Part shown: positions 17,258-25,812 of the stretch, piece after piece
Position numbering within the stretch: position 1 is the stretch's first letter
How the letters are laid out: the number at the start of each line of letters is the position of its first letter
DNA from: Amphritea sp. 1_MG-2023
GTDB taxonomy: Bacteria > Pseudomonadota > Gammaproteobacteria > Pseudomonadales > Balneatricaceae
Length of the DNA stretch: 64,000 nt
Direction: 5' to 3'
NCBI RefSeq assembly: GCF_030547545.1
Contig: NZ_JAUOQE010000014.1
Span: 1-64,000, forward strand
Translations under genes and position numbers: made by a program
The notes under the pieces: model-generated
What the model was told of the DNA's origin: nothing
The model's database searches: none
Seen by the model: only the letters and a program-made list of their open reading frames with translations

Positions 17258-18325
17258 CTAGGCGGCATCTGTTTGAGTGCGAATACCGTCATCGGAGGGC
17301 GCGCGAGGGACTAACGCCCTGACGAGGTCTTTCATGCAGATCGTGCCAATCGCCTGTTGGCCTTCCATGACCTGATACACTTTTGTGGTATCACCATCTG
17401 AATGGGAGATAACGCTTTCGAGTGTGTCGTTGTGGTCCACTTGGCCTGCCGTCTTGATCGATGAGTCAGACAGTGGCTGCATCACCGAACGCACCCGTAG
17501 TACCCTGGCCCGGTTAATATCGCTAACAAAGTCTTCAATATAGGGGTCGGAAGGGTTGAGTAGAATCTCCTGTGGTTCCCCTTGCTGTATCACTTCACCA
17601 TCTTTCAGAATGACGAGGTGATCGGCGAGCTTTAGGGCTTCATCTAGGTCATGACTGATAAAGATAATGGTTTTATGGAGTTCCTTCTGTAGTTCGAGGA
17701 GTAAGTCCTGCATGTCGGTACGGATTAGGGGGTCAAGCGCCGAGAACGCTTCGTCCATCAGCATGACTGTCGCGTTCGAGGTTAATGCCCGTGCAATTCC
17801 CACCCGCTGCTGCATGCCGCCCGATAGTTGGCTGGGATAGTGCTCTTCAAACCCAGCCAGACCAACCCGTGCAAGCCATTTAATGGCTTCAGCATCGGCT
17901 TCTTTGGCACTGATACCTCGGACTCTCAAAGCGGTTCCGGCATTTTCTAAGACCGTTTTATGGGGCAACAGAGCAAACTTCTGAAACACCATCGACATAT
18001 CCGTCTGCCGCATTTTTCTCAGTTCGTCGTCAGATAGTGTCATCACATCAACACCATCAATCAAAATTTGACCGTCGGTGGGCTCAATCAGGCGATTAAA
18101 GTGGCGTATTAAGGTCGATTTTCCTGACCCTGATAGACCCATAATGACCGTAATATCACCGTCTTTCATATCGACGTTGATATCTTTGAGTCCCATCACA
18201 TGATTGTGTTGCTCCATGAGTTCATTTTTTTCAACACCCTGTTTGGCAAACTCAAGTGCTGTTTGAGGATCCGAGCCAAAAATTTTGTATAGCTGTTTAA
18301 TCGATACCTTTGTTGCTTTAGTCAT
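17258..18325 (-). CDS. Betaine/proline ABC transporter ATP-binding protein (ProV-type)
   Basis: A 355-residue ABC ATPase. Walker A is GLSGSGKST (63-71), the signature is LSGGMQQR (from 167) and Walker B is VMLMDEAFSALDP (D191, E192). A C-terminal extension from about 265 forms a CBS-type regulatory domain, typical of ProV/OpuAA, which senses ionic strength or cyclic dinucleotides in some relatives. It is third in the order binding protein, permease, ATPase on the reverse strand, 11 bp from the permease gene. With two ProX paralogues nearby it may serve both receptors. Confidence 0.9.
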   Translation of the reverse strand: MTKATKVSIKQLYKIFGSDPQTALEFAKQGVEKNELMEQHNHVMGLKDINVDMKDGDITVIMGLSGSGKSTLIRHFNRLIEPTDGQILIDGVDVMTLSDDELRKMRQTDMSMVFQKFALLPHKTVLENAGTALRVRGISAKEADAEAIKWLARVGLAGFEEHYPSQLSGGMQQRVGIARALTSNATVMLMDEAFSALDPLIRTDMQDLLLELQKELHKTIIFISHDLDEALKLADHLVILKDGEVIQQGEPQEILLNPSDPYIEDFVSDINRARVLRVRSVMQPLSDSSIKTAGQVDHNDTLESVISHSDGDTTKVYQVMEGQQAIGTICMKDLVRALVPRAPSDDGIRTQTDAA

Positions 18326-18336
18326 TTTGGTTAGCC

Positions 18337-19374
18337 TCAGTGATTATTGTGAGAAACGTCAACGCGAGCCAGCGCTGCTTTACTGACGCGGTCTAACAGA
18401 ATGGCAAGAATGACAATACAGAAGCCTGATACCAATCCAACACCCAATTCGAGATTATTAATGCCGCGTAATACGAGAACACCCAGGCCCGGCGCCGATA
18501 CTAATGAGGCGATTACAACCATCGCCAGTGACATCATGATGGTTTGGTTTACCCCGGCCATGATGGTGGGCAGTGCGAGTGGGAGTTCAACATTCAGTAG
18601 TTTTTGCCGTGCTGTCATGCCGAAAGCGTTGGCCGCTTCGATAATATCTTGATCAACCAAGCGGATGCCTAGATCCGTTAAGCGCACCACCGGTACGATG
18701 GCATAGAGAATAATCGCAATACCATAGAGTTTTGATTCGGTGACACTAAAGAGGAAAATTAAGGGTATTAGGTAGACGAAGGTCGGTAGGGTTTGCAACA
18801 TATCGAGCACGGGAATGGCTGATTTTTGCAGTCGATCATATTTCGACATGGCAATGCCTATGGGGACACCTATGATCACACTTAAGCCGGTACAGATAAA
18901 GATGATGGCCATCGTCTGAACCGCATAGGTGTAGTGGTCAATAAAGGCGAGAAATAACCAGGTTATCGCTACCAGTAAAGGAGCACCTTTGGTCCGTGTC
19001 ACTGAATAAACAGCGAAGATTGTGAGACTGATTAATAACCACCAAGGGGTCGCAACAAAGAGCCAGATGGCACCATCCAGCAACCAGCTAAGGGGCTGCG
19101 TCAACGGGTCTAGTACGAATTGTAAACTGCTTTTGATGCTAAGAAAAAATTGTTCTACCCCATTGGTCATATCGCGGGTGCGGGGAATTGAATTACAGGC
19201 TGCATGCAAATTATCTAATGAAGGGAAAGGCATATCCCACAATGACGTATCAGCTTCGCTGGCTGTTTTATTCTTAGCCAATAATTGGGCCATAGTCATC
19301 GGGCCATCTTGTTTGGTAATGCCACACCAGTCCTGCAATCCCAATGTGCTAAACATCGAGTCATAAAATGCCAT
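18337..19374 (-). CDS. Betaine/proline ABC transporter permease (ProW-type)
   Basis: A 345-residue inner-membrane permease. The N-terminal 90 residues are hydrophilic. At least six hydrophobic segments follow, and the cytoplasmic coupling loop contains EAANAFGMTARQKLLNVELP, the EAA-like motif for contact with the ATPase. TLPTFVYLIPLIFLFSV and SAPGLGVLVLRGINNLELG are ProW-family segments. It lies between the receptor and ATPase genes. A hairpin in the 147-bp gap upstream could lower its expression relative to the receptor. Confidence 0.9.
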   Translation of the reverse strand: MAFYDSMFSTLGLQDWCGITKQDGPMTMAQLLAKNKTASEADTSLWDMPFPSLDNLHAACNSIPRTRDMTNGVEQFFLSIKSSLQFVLDPLTQPLSWLLDGAIWLFVATPWWLLISLTIFAVYSVTRTKGAPLLVAITWLFLAFIDHYTYAVQTMAIIFICTGLSVIIGVPIGIAMSKYDRLQKSAIPVLDMLQTLPTFVYLIPLIFLFSVTESKLYGIAIILYAIVPVVRLTDLGIRLVDQDIIEAANAFGMTARQKLLNVELPLALPTIMAGVNQTIMMSLAMVVIASLVSAPGLGVLVLRGINNLELGVGLVSGFCIVILAILLDRVSKAALARVDVSHNNH

Positions 19375-19480
19375 AACGTTATTCCTGTTTTATTCTTGAT
19401 ACGCGGTGAAATCTTTGTAGGTTCTTTGCCTATCGATGCGGCAAGTCACTCCACACGATGAACGGCCAATCTAAGTTCTC

Positions 19481-19510
19481 GATGGAACCCCTGTGTTAGC
19501 GGGTTCTATC
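19481..19510 (-). other. Hairpin between the ProX and ProW genes
   Basis: GATGGAACCC and GGGTTCTATC form a 10-bp stem (one G-T pair) between the receptor and permease genes. There is no T-tract. It probably stabilises or attenuates the transcript, so that more receptor than permease is made, a common arrangement in binding-protein operons. Confidence 0.45.
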
Positions 19511-19521
19511 GATAGCACGGC

Positions 19522-20493
19522 TTAGTTTAATAGTGCGGTTAGTTTTGCCCGAGCATCATCGTTGATCCAACCAGACCACTTGTCTTGTTGTGTGGTAATG
19601 AAATAGACGGCGGCTTCTTCTGCTGATGCTTTATTGCTCTCTTGCCAAGCGAGGAGTTGGCTCATCTCTTCGCTGGTGAAGCTAATATGCTTCATGAGCT
19701 CGAAGATTTCAGGTTCGCGGTTGGCGAAATCAGAAGTGACACCGGTAACAACGGTACCGGCTTTGAGAGCGGTTTTTTGTGGGTCGGCGCAATCTTTAGA
19801 TTCGATACAGGCATGTGCTTCAGCATTGAAAGGACCAAGGTCGACGGCAACCATTGGGTATTTTCCAAGTACCGAAGTAGGCGCCCAGTAGTAAACGAAA
19901 ATAGGCTCTTTTGCTTCGTTCGCTGAGGCGATGGCGGCGGCTAAGGTTTCACCTGACCCGTGGTTAAAGACTTCCATCCCATGGCTCGCAAAATCAAAGG
20001 CTTTAATCAGGTTATCATTTTTGATACGCACGCCCCAGCCGTCAGGCGCGTTGTGAAAGCGACCGCCCACGAGTTCTGGGTTGGCAAGCACACCATCGAT
20101 GGTTTTTAGTTGCGGGTATTGATCGACTAGGTATTGAGGTACCCACCAGGCATCTTTGCCGCCATCAGAGATGATTTGAGTCGCGGTAATGACTTTGCCT
20201 TGCTGTTCAAGTTCGGTATATAGCGGTACTGAGTTAAGCCATAACTCGGTGACGATGTCTGGCTTACCTGTTTCTGCGATAGAGGTCACCGAGGGGACTG
20301 TCGAGGTTGGCACGGTCTGCACGGTGCAACCATAGCCTTGCTCCATGAGAAATTTGGAGACTGAGGTCACCAGTTGTGAGGATGACCAGTTCATCTCACT
20401 GATACTGACTTCGCCGCATTGAGCATAGGCGGATGAAGACATGATTGATGTGCCAGCAATCAGAGCCGCGACAGCCATAAAAGACTTTTTCAT
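19522..20493 (-). CDS. Betaine/proline ABC transporter binding protein (ProX-type)
   Basis: A 323-residue periplasmic receptor with a signal peptide (MKKSFMAVAALIAGTSIMSS, cleavage after AYA). It belongs to the OpuAC/ProX fold, with ISEMNWSSSQ, VTELWLNS, ISDGGKDAWWVPQYL, FNHGSGETLA and FVYYWAPTSVLGKY. The several tryptophans fit an aromatic cage for a quaternary ammonium group. The order receptor-permease-ATPase is reversed from E. coli proVWX. The promoter should lie in the 20494-20928 gap. The family also includes choline, carnitine, proline-betaine and dimethylsulfoniopropionate receptors, so the ligand is open. Confidence 0.9.
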   Translation of the reverse strand: MKKSFMAVAALIAGTSIMSSSAYAQCGEVSISEMNWSSSQLVTSVSKFLMEQGYGCTVQTVPTSTVPSVTSIAETGKPDIVTELWLNSVPLYTELEQQGKVITATQIISDGGKDAWWVPQYLVDQYPQLKTIDGVLANPELVGGRFHNAPDGWGVRIKNDNLIKAFDFASHGMEVFNHGSGETLAAAIASANEAKEPIFVYYWAPTSVLGKYPMVAVDLGPFNAEAHACIESKDCADPQKTALKAGTVVTGVTSDFANREPEIFELMKHISFTSEEMSQLLAWQESNKASAEEAAVYFITTQQDKWSGWINDDARAKLTALLN

Positions 20494-20928
20494 TTTATAT
20501 ACCTTTACTTGACTTGTTTTTATCTAGGTTTAGTAAGTGGTGTCACGCGCTCACTAAATCAGAGAAATGCATTCGATGGTTCCGAAAGCGCCTGATATTG
20601 ATACTAGAGCGAGATAGATGTGATTGTTAAATTTATAATTCTTTCAAAGAATTTAAATAAAATTTATGGAGCGGTTGCTGATTACTGTAACTTATTGATT
20701 ATTATTGTCTTTTCTTTAAAAAAATAAAAGACATAAAATTAATTTAATAAGTTATTAAACTGAATAAATTTCAGTTGGATTCTAGGCTGTTCTACGATGG
20801 CTCCATGTTACCGGGGTAGCAGGCTTGCAATGCAAGTGGAGACGATCAGGCAGTTATATTGGTCATGTTTTCTCGGGATTAAGGTTATGTAATGTTATGA
20901 GTCTGTTTCTGACAGTGCAGGAGTGCAT
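20494..20928. promoter_or_regulatory. Divergent promoter region with two inverted repeats
   Basis: This 435-bp AT-rich gap lies between the transporter and the mandelate-racemase-type gene. TGTCTTTT (20706-20713) pairs with AAAAGACA (20726-20733). CTTGCAATGCAAG (20824-20836) is a palindrome with one central base. Both are candidate LysR operators. No riboswitch pattern that I know was recognised. Confidence 0.4.
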
Positions 20929-22014
20929 GTGAAAATAACGAATGTTGAAACACTAAAAGTTGAAATTCCGCTGCAAAAGCCGTTGATCACCGCTATTCAC
21001 AAAACAGAAACCGTGGGTGTGGTCGTGGTTCGAATTGAAACCGACACCGGTCTGGTAGGGGAAAACTATGTCTTCACGCTAAATAAGGATCGTTTGGTTG
21101 TGTTTGAAGCGATGATTCGTAGCTTGAGCCCGTTTTTAATCGGCCAGAACCCGATGTACGTGGAAAAAATCTGGGGAGATATGTGGAATGACTGTAACCC
21201 GATTGGGCAAAAAGGTATTTCCATCTCGGCTATTTCTGCACTCGATACGGCGCTATGGGATTTATTAGGTAAGCAGGCCGGTATGCCGCTGTATCAACTG
21301 TTCGGTGCTTGTCGCGATAAAGTTAAAACGTATGCCAGTAGTGGTTTATGGTTGTCCGCCAGTATTGATGAGTTAATCGAAGAAGCGCATGGCTTTATTG
21401 ATCAGGGATTCCGCTCGATGAAATTGCGTTTAGGCAAGGATAATCCAAAAGAGGATGTGGCCCGTGCGAGCGCATTACGCAATGCAATCGGCGATGATAT
21501 CGAGATTCTGACCGATGCTAACCAGTCGTTGACGCCGCGTAAGGCTATTTCGTTGGCGCGACAGTTAGAAAACTTGAATATTGGTTGGTTGGAAGAGCCG
21601 GTGCCAGCGCATGATCTTACAGGACATGCGAGGGTTTTAGATGCGATCAATATACCGGTGGCGAGTGGGGAAACCGACTACACGCGGTTTGGAATGAAGA
21701 ATATTCTCGATAGTGGTGCGGTCGATGTGTTGATGCCGGATCTTCAGCGTATTGGTGGTTTGAGCGAATATCGTAAAACGGCCGCGCTGGCGTCGGCTTA
21801 TAATATTCCCATCTCTACCCATATCTTTACCGAACAAAGCCTGAGTATTGCAGGATCATGCGAAAACTGTATTTCTGTTGAGCATGTGGATTGGTTTGCA
21901 TCCATTTATCAGGAAAAAATAGAGGTTAATGAAGGTTATATTGCGATACCACAGTCTCCAGGACTGGGCTTTAATCTTGATTATGATTATATTGAAAAGC
22001 ATCTTTGGCAATAA
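20929..22014 (+). CDS. Enolase-superfamily enzyme, mandelate-racemase subgroup
   Basis: A 361-residue protein with a distinct active site from the two epimerase-like paralogues. K165 and R167 form a KxR motif (SMKLRLG); D196 (LTDANQS), E222 (WLEEPVP) and E248 (ASGETDY) are metal ligands; D271 and H298 (STHIFTE) form the Asp-His dyad of the mandelate racemase/sugar-acid dehydratase subgroup. It could dehydrate a sugar acid or epimerise an alpha-hydroxy acid. The start GTG 20929 follows GGAG by five bases and gives MKITN, like its paralogues; GTG 20923 is the alternative. It is followed by a bidirectional terminator and a convergent LysR gene. Confidence 0.83.
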   Translation: MKITNVETLKVEIPLQKPLITAIHKTETVGVVVVRIETDTGLVGENYVFTLNKDRLVVFEAMIRSLSPFLIGQNPMYVEKIWGDMWNDCNPIGQKGISISAISALDTALWDLLGKQAGMPLYQLFGACRDKVKTYASSGLWLSASIDELIEEAHGFIDQGFRSMKLRLGKDNPKEDVARASALRNAIGDDIEILTDANQSLTPRKAISLARQLENLNIGWLEEPVPAHDLTGHARVLDAINIPVASGETDYTRFGMKNILDSGAVDVLMPDLQRIGGLSEYRKTAALASAYNIPISTHIFTEQSLSIAGSCENCISVEHVDWFASIYQEKIEVNEGYIAIPQSPGLGFNLDYDYIEKHLWQ

Positions 22015-22023
22015 GTATTGAAT

Positions 22024-22049
22024 AAAACGGAGCGATTAAGCTCCGTTTT
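22024..22049. terminator. Bidirectional rho-independent terminator
   Basis: AAAACGGAGC and GCTCCGTTTT form a 10-bp stem with loop GATTAA and run into a T-tract. It lies between the convergent mandelate-racemase-type and LysR genes. Confidence 0.9.
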
Positions 22050-22055
22050 TTTTGC

Positions 22056-22934
22056 CTAGTTTATTGTCTGGTCACATCCATATTGTTGGATAAAAGGAGT
22101 GGCTTTAAGTCCCGTGATGGCTTGGCGTACAACCGCTTCATGTTGACGATTGTTGGCAATGGCTAAGCTAATGGTGAGATTAAATTCGGTGGCTCCTTCG
22201 ACACGGTATAGCGTCCCTTGTTGCAATAACGGTTGCACGGTTGAAAAGGCTAAGTAGGCAGACCCGCCTCGGTGGAGGATTTGTTCCAACGCTTGAGATT
22301 CAAGGGCCAGTGAAATTCGGTGGTGCGGGACATCGGGGTATTCTAGGTTATGTTGTTCTTGAAACTGATGGCCCCAGTTGACATAGATATAGCCATCGGC
22401 TTGGCCGGTGCCAACGTCTCTGGGTTCGGTAGATACGAGAATCAAGGGTTCAGAAAAGAGGGGCTCGTAATGCATGTTCGGTATTTGTTGTGGCTCAAAT
22501 ACCAGGGCTAAATCTAGCAGGCCTTCCCGCAGCTCGTGTAGTAAAAATGATGAGTAGTCCGATTGGATGCGAGTCGCAACCCCGGGTGCATTTAGGTTCA
22601 TCCAATCGAGCCAATCCGAATACAGCTTATTCCAGTAGTGCACAGGAATACCGAGGCTAACAATACCTTCGATATTTGGTGGCAAGGCGACCTCTTGTTG
22701 TGCCTGCTGCCATGTTTTAATCACAGAGAGGGCGTAGGGGTAAAAAACTTTACCGCCATTATTGAGGGCGACGCCATCGCGTTTACGGGTGAATAGCTCC
22801 CTGTTCAGGTGTGATTCTAATGCTTTAATTCTCGCACTCACCGATGATTGTGTGATGTGCAGGTTTTCTGAGGCTTTCTGAAAGCTGCCGGTCACGGTGA
22901 CTTCCAAAAACGCACGAAGGTTTTCTATATTCAT
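22056..22934 (-). CDS. LysR-family regulator
   Basis: A 292-residue LysR protein with HTH FLEVTVTGSFQKASENLHIT then QSSVSARIKALESHLNRELF. The effector domain includes EGIVSLGIPVHYWNKLYSDW. It lies downstream of the beta-hydroxyacid dehydrogenase, aldolase and 2-hydroxyacid dehydrogenase genes on the same strand and convergent with the mandelate-racemase-type gene. It probably regulates one of these neighbours. Confidence 0.85.
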   Translation of the reverse strand: MNIENLRAFLEVTVTGSFQKASENLHITQSSVSARIKALESHLNRELFTRKRDGVALNNGGKVFYPYALSVIKTWQQAQQEVALPPNIEGIVSLGIPVHYWNKLYSDWLDWMNLNAPGVATRIQSDYSSFLLHELREGLLDLALVFEPQQIPNMHYEPLFSEPLILVSTEPRDVGTGQADGYIYVNWGHQFQEQHNLEYPDVPHHRISLALESQALEQILHRGGSAYLAFSTVQPLLQQGTLYRVEGATEFNLTISLAIANNRQHEAVVRQAITGLKATPFIQQYGCDQTIN

Positions 22935-23047
22935 ACCAGCCCTGAATGTATTGGGTAACCGGACTATCTTAAATATTATGACAGTTAACGTCAGCTCAGT
23001 ATCTTAGGAAGGCGAGAATAAGTCCAATGGAGTTTATCGGGGAGGCT

Positions 23048-23073
23048 GAAGCTGGCAAGGGGCTGCCAGCTTC
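23048..23073 (-). other. Hairpin downstream of the hydroxyacid dehydrogenase gene
   Basis: GAAGCTGGCA and TGCCAGCTTC form a perfect 10-bp stem starting about 20 bases after the stop. No T-tract follows on either strand, so it is either a factor-dependent terminator or a 3'-end stabiliser. Confidence 0.45.
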
Positions 23074-23091
23074 ATCGATCAGCTTAATAGA

Positions 23092-23985
23092 TCAGCTTCG
23101 TAGTAACTGATCAGACTGTTCTTCAATCAACTTAAGTACACTCAGGTGTGGTACCTCAGGGCCATACTTTTCGGTGGCTGTTTGATAAGTGGCATAAACC
23201 TTATCGGCGAGGGTCATATCAACACCGAGGTGGCTACCCAGCTCAGTAATCAGGCGCATATCTTTAGTGGCTAAGCCCAGTGCGAAGGATTGGTCATAGC
23301 TACCGTCCAAGACTTTTGGAATATAGTTATCAACAACGTAGCTTTGTGCACAGCTGTTTTGCAACACATTATGCAGTACTTCTAAATCAAGATTAGCTTT
23401 AGCGCCCATCATTAAGGCTTCGCCAATCCCCTGGGCAACCAGGTAGTTTAGATGTAACTGAGCCAACTTCGTGACATAACCCGCACCTGCTGGGCCCATT
23501 CTGACCGCTTTCTTGGTGAAGGCATTGAGTAACGGTGCAAATTGCGCCAATACCACCTCATCGATACCAAGCAGCATGGTTAATGTGCCGGCGGCAGCGC
23601 CTTCCGAGCCACCGGTGACCGGGCCGTCAATTAGGGTCATGTGAGCAGGTGCAGCGGTGCGAACTTTTTCCCACTCGGCCAATTCATTGGTGCTGGTTTC
23701 GATCCATGTGGAGCCGGGCAGAGCATTTTCTAGAATGCCGTCGCTACCGAAGGCGATTTGATTGATTTGCACCGAGCTTGGTAACGAGGTGAAAATTAGA
23801 TCACATTGCTGAGCAATATTTTTGACCGTTTCACCTGCCACTGCGCCATTAGCGATAAAGTTATCGACGACCGCTTGATTAAGATCCAATACGAGCAGTT
23901 CGCACCCATTAGATTTGCAATACTCAAGCAGGTTTGCTGCCATACCTGAGCCCATATTGCCCAGACCGATAAAGCCTATTTTCAT
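23092..23985 (-). CDS. NAD(P)-dependent beta-hydroxyacid dehydrogenase (3-hydroxyisobutyrate dehydrogenase family)
   Basis: A 297-residue two-domain oxidoreductase. GFIGLGNMGSGMA (4-16) is the dinucleotide fold; DGPVTGGSEGAAAGTLT (about 120-136) is the substrate loop; K173 in GYVTKLAQLHLN is the catalytic lysine of the family. The family includes tartronate semialdehyde reductase, 3-hydroxyisobutyrate dehydrogenase and four-carbon sugar-acid dehydrogenases. It is the last gene of a probable transcript with a class II aldolase and a D-2-hydroxyacid dehydrogenase. That context suggests oxidation and cleavage of a small hydroxy acid. Confidence 0.86.
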   Translation of the reverse strand: MKIGFIGLGNMGSGMAANLLEYCKSNGCELLVLDLNQAVVDNFIANGAVAGETVKNIAQQCDLIFTSLPSSVQINQIAFGSDGILENALPGSTWIETSTNELAEWEKVRTAAPAHMTLIDGPVTGGSEGAAAGTLTMLLGIDEVVLAQFAPLLNAFTKKAVRMGPAGAGYVTKLAQLHLNYLVAQGIGEALMMGAKANLDLEVLHNVLQNSCAQSYVVDNYIPKVLDGSYDQSFALGLATKDMRLITELGSHLGVDMTLADKVYATYQTATEKYGPEVPHLSVLKLIEEQSDQLLRS

Positions 23986-24016
23986 TGTTGTATGCCCATT
24001 AGATTAGCGATTTAAG

Positions 24017-24040
24017 GGCAGGCGCTTGCATGAGCCTGCC
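24017..24040 (-). other. Intercistronic hairpin
   Basis: GGCAGGC and GCCTGCC form a 7-bp GC-rich stem in the gap between the aldolase and hydroxyacid dehydrogenase genes. No T-tract is present. Confidence 0.4.
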
Positions 24041-24071
24041 AGTAAAAACAGGGTGTGTTATTGAGAATGAC

Positions 24072-24818
24072 TTAAAACTTGTATGATGGGTCAGCCCGAT
24101 CGCACTTGCGTAGCAGCGCAGGCCATTCGTATTTACCTGGAGAGAAGGCTTCATACTGTTTCGACGCGAGTTCCCAAAGGGCAGGGTCGCCATATTCCAA
24201 CTCGAAACCGGAGGCGGTTGCTTGTAGCGCGACTTCACAGGTACGAATCAGGTAGTACATGTTCATGAAACATTCGCCCGCGGTTTCACCAACGGTCAAG
24301 AAGCCGTGATTGCGCATAATTAGACAGCTATTTTTGCCCATGTTTTCAGCGATTCGGTGGCGCTCGTCGGGATCGACTGACAGGCCTTCCCAATCATGAA
24401 AACCCACTTTTCCATAGAGCATGGAGGAATCTTGAATCAGAAAAGGTAGTTCTTTAAAGGCGGTGGCTGCGGTACATGATTTTGGGTGAGCGTGAAACAC
24501 AAACTTGTTGTTGCGATGATGCTCGCTCAGGTGGATAGCACCATGGATGATAAAACCTGCGGTGTTCACATCACTAGGGCCTTCCAATACATTGCCTTCT
24601 TCGTCAACCTTAATCAGGTTAGATGCCGTCACTTCTTCATAATTAAGGCCAAAGCGATGCATATAAAAATGATGCTCCGAGCCTGGGACGCGGGCGGTGA
24701 TATGGTTCCAGATAGTATCGTCCCAACCAAACATATTGGTTAATCGGAACATTGCTGCTAGATCGATACGAACTTGTTCCTGTTGCTGTTCGAGTGTGAG
24801 TTCACTGTTTGTGGTCAT
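24072..24818 (-). CDS. Class II aldolase/adducin-family protein
   Basis: A 248-residue protein of the fuculose-phosphate aldolase/ribulose-phosphate epimerase fold. The zinc histidines are visible as HAHP (in FVFHAHPKSC) and in MRNHG. Characterised members cleave or epimerise phosphorylated sugars, decarboxylate 3-oxo-tetronate phosphates, or act on unphosphorylated hydroxy ketones. It lies between a beta-hydroxyacid dehydrogenase gene and a D-2-hydroxyacid dehydrogenase gene. In acid-sugar pathways the dehydrogenase and aldolase are joined by a DUF1537 kinase, which is missing here, so a different substrate is likely. Confidence 0.84.
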   Translation of the reverse strand: MTTNSELTLEQQQEQVRIDLAAMFRLTNMFGWDDTIWNHITARVPGSEHHFYMHRFGLNYEEVTASNLIKVDEEGNVLEGPSDVNTAGFIIHGAIHLSEHHRNNKFVFHAHPKSCTAATAFKELPFLIQDSSMLYGKVGFHDWEGLSVDPDERHRIAENMGKNSCLIMRNHGFLTVGETAGECFMNMYYLIRTCEVALQATASGFELEYGDPALWELASKQYEAFSPGKYEWPALLRKCDRADPSYKF

Positions 24819-24876
24819 GTTGGAAGTCTCTAGTTGTTGTTGGTTAAAATTTATCCGTTAAGCGGGTTTGATGACG

Positions 24877-25812
24877 TTATGGTGTCGGGGGTTGATGTAA
24901 TGGAAAGGGCTGTTCACCGTTTTCAATACGTCGAATGTTGTCGGCAATTAGCCGCACCGCAGAGCGAGCATAGGTCGCGCCGGACATGTGTGGTGTAACG
25001 GTCACCTTAGGGTGCTGCCAATAGCGCGATGCTGATGGCAGCGGTTCAATGCTAAAGGTATCGAGGACGGCGCGGCTCAACTGGTTGTTATCTAAGGCGC
25101 TCAAGAGTGCATCATCATCGATAATGTCACCGCGACTGATATTGATTAGCATTGCCCCTACCGGTAACTGTTCGATAAGATCGCTGTTGATAAAATGCTG
25201 TGTCGAGGCATTTAGCGGCAGACAGTTGACGAGTACATCCGCCTGTTCAACCGCCGTGGCGAGCTGATCCGTTGAGTGAAAGCAGGCAATATTGTTTAAC
25301 TGTTGCGGGTAGGCGTCCCACCCGGTGACCGAAAAACCGTTCATGCTGAGGCCGTTAGCGACGGCTTTACCCACTGCACCAAGTCCAAGAACCGTGACAT
25401 TGAAGGCGCTGGGCTGACAAATGTTATGGCGATGCCATTTAGCTTGTTGCTGCTGTACTCTATAGGTGTCGTATAAGCGATGCTGATCCATGACCCAGTA
25501 AAGAACATATAGGCCCATGTCTTTGATAACTTCTGGATCAATCAGGCGCACGATAGGCACATGGGGAATATTGTCATCAGCATCTATATGTTCAGTCCCC
25601 GCACCCAATAGCAGTATTCCTTTTAGATTAGGGTAGCGTTGGAGGTCGCCGTTAGGGTGATTCCAAACCACGGCATACTCTATCTCATGAGCCGTTTCAT
25701 CTAGATTTACTATCTGGTCATAGATATGCACGGCTTTGTCTGGAAAAGCGGTTGTTAGTGCTTGATACCAGGTTTGATTATCGTAGCCGTTGTTATTTAG
25801 CAGAATAGACAT
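24877..25812 (-). CDS. D-2-hydroxyacid dehydrogenase (GhrA-like glyoxylate/hydroxypyruvate reductase)
   Basis: A 311-residue NAD(P)-dependent reductase. VLGLGAVGKAVANGLSMNGF is the Rossmann fold. ISRGDIIDD carries the substrate-binding arginine, LDTFSIEPLP the glutamate region and VTVTPHMSG the catalytic histidine. SxxHFIN and LLLGAGTEHID support the GhrA group. The start ATG 25812 gives MSILLNNN and overlaps the end of the exporter gene by 20 bp, pointing to translational coupling. A longer frame from 25860 would lie wholly in the exporter gene and is rejected. It may reduce glyoxylate or hydroxypyruvate released by the aldolase. Confidence 0.84.
   Translation of the reverse strand: MSILLNNNGYDNQTWYQALTTAFPDKAVHIYDQIVNLDETAHEIEYAVVWNHPNGDLQRYPNLKGILLLGAGTEHIDADDNIPHVPIVRLIDPEVIKDMGLYVLYWVMDQHRLYDTYRVQQQQAKWHRHNICQPSAFNVTVLGLGAVGKAVANGLSMNGFSVTGWDAYPQQLNNIACFHSTDQLATAVEQADVLVNCLPLNASTQHFINSDLIEQLPVGAMLINISRGDIIDDDALLSALDNNQLSRAVLDTFSIEPLPSASRYWQHPKVTVTPHMSGATYARSAVRLIADNIRRIENGEQPFPLHQPPTP

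Noticed and set aside
17258-20493. Choline/betaine synthesis (bet) locus around the transporter
   Set aside because: No BetA, BetB or BetI-type gene adjoins. The aldehyde dehydrogenase at 2664 sits with polyamine genes instead.
20810-20860. Possible riboswitch before the mandelate-racemase-type gene
   Set aside because: The palindrome CTTGCAATGCAAG is better explained as an operator; no known aptamer core was recognised.
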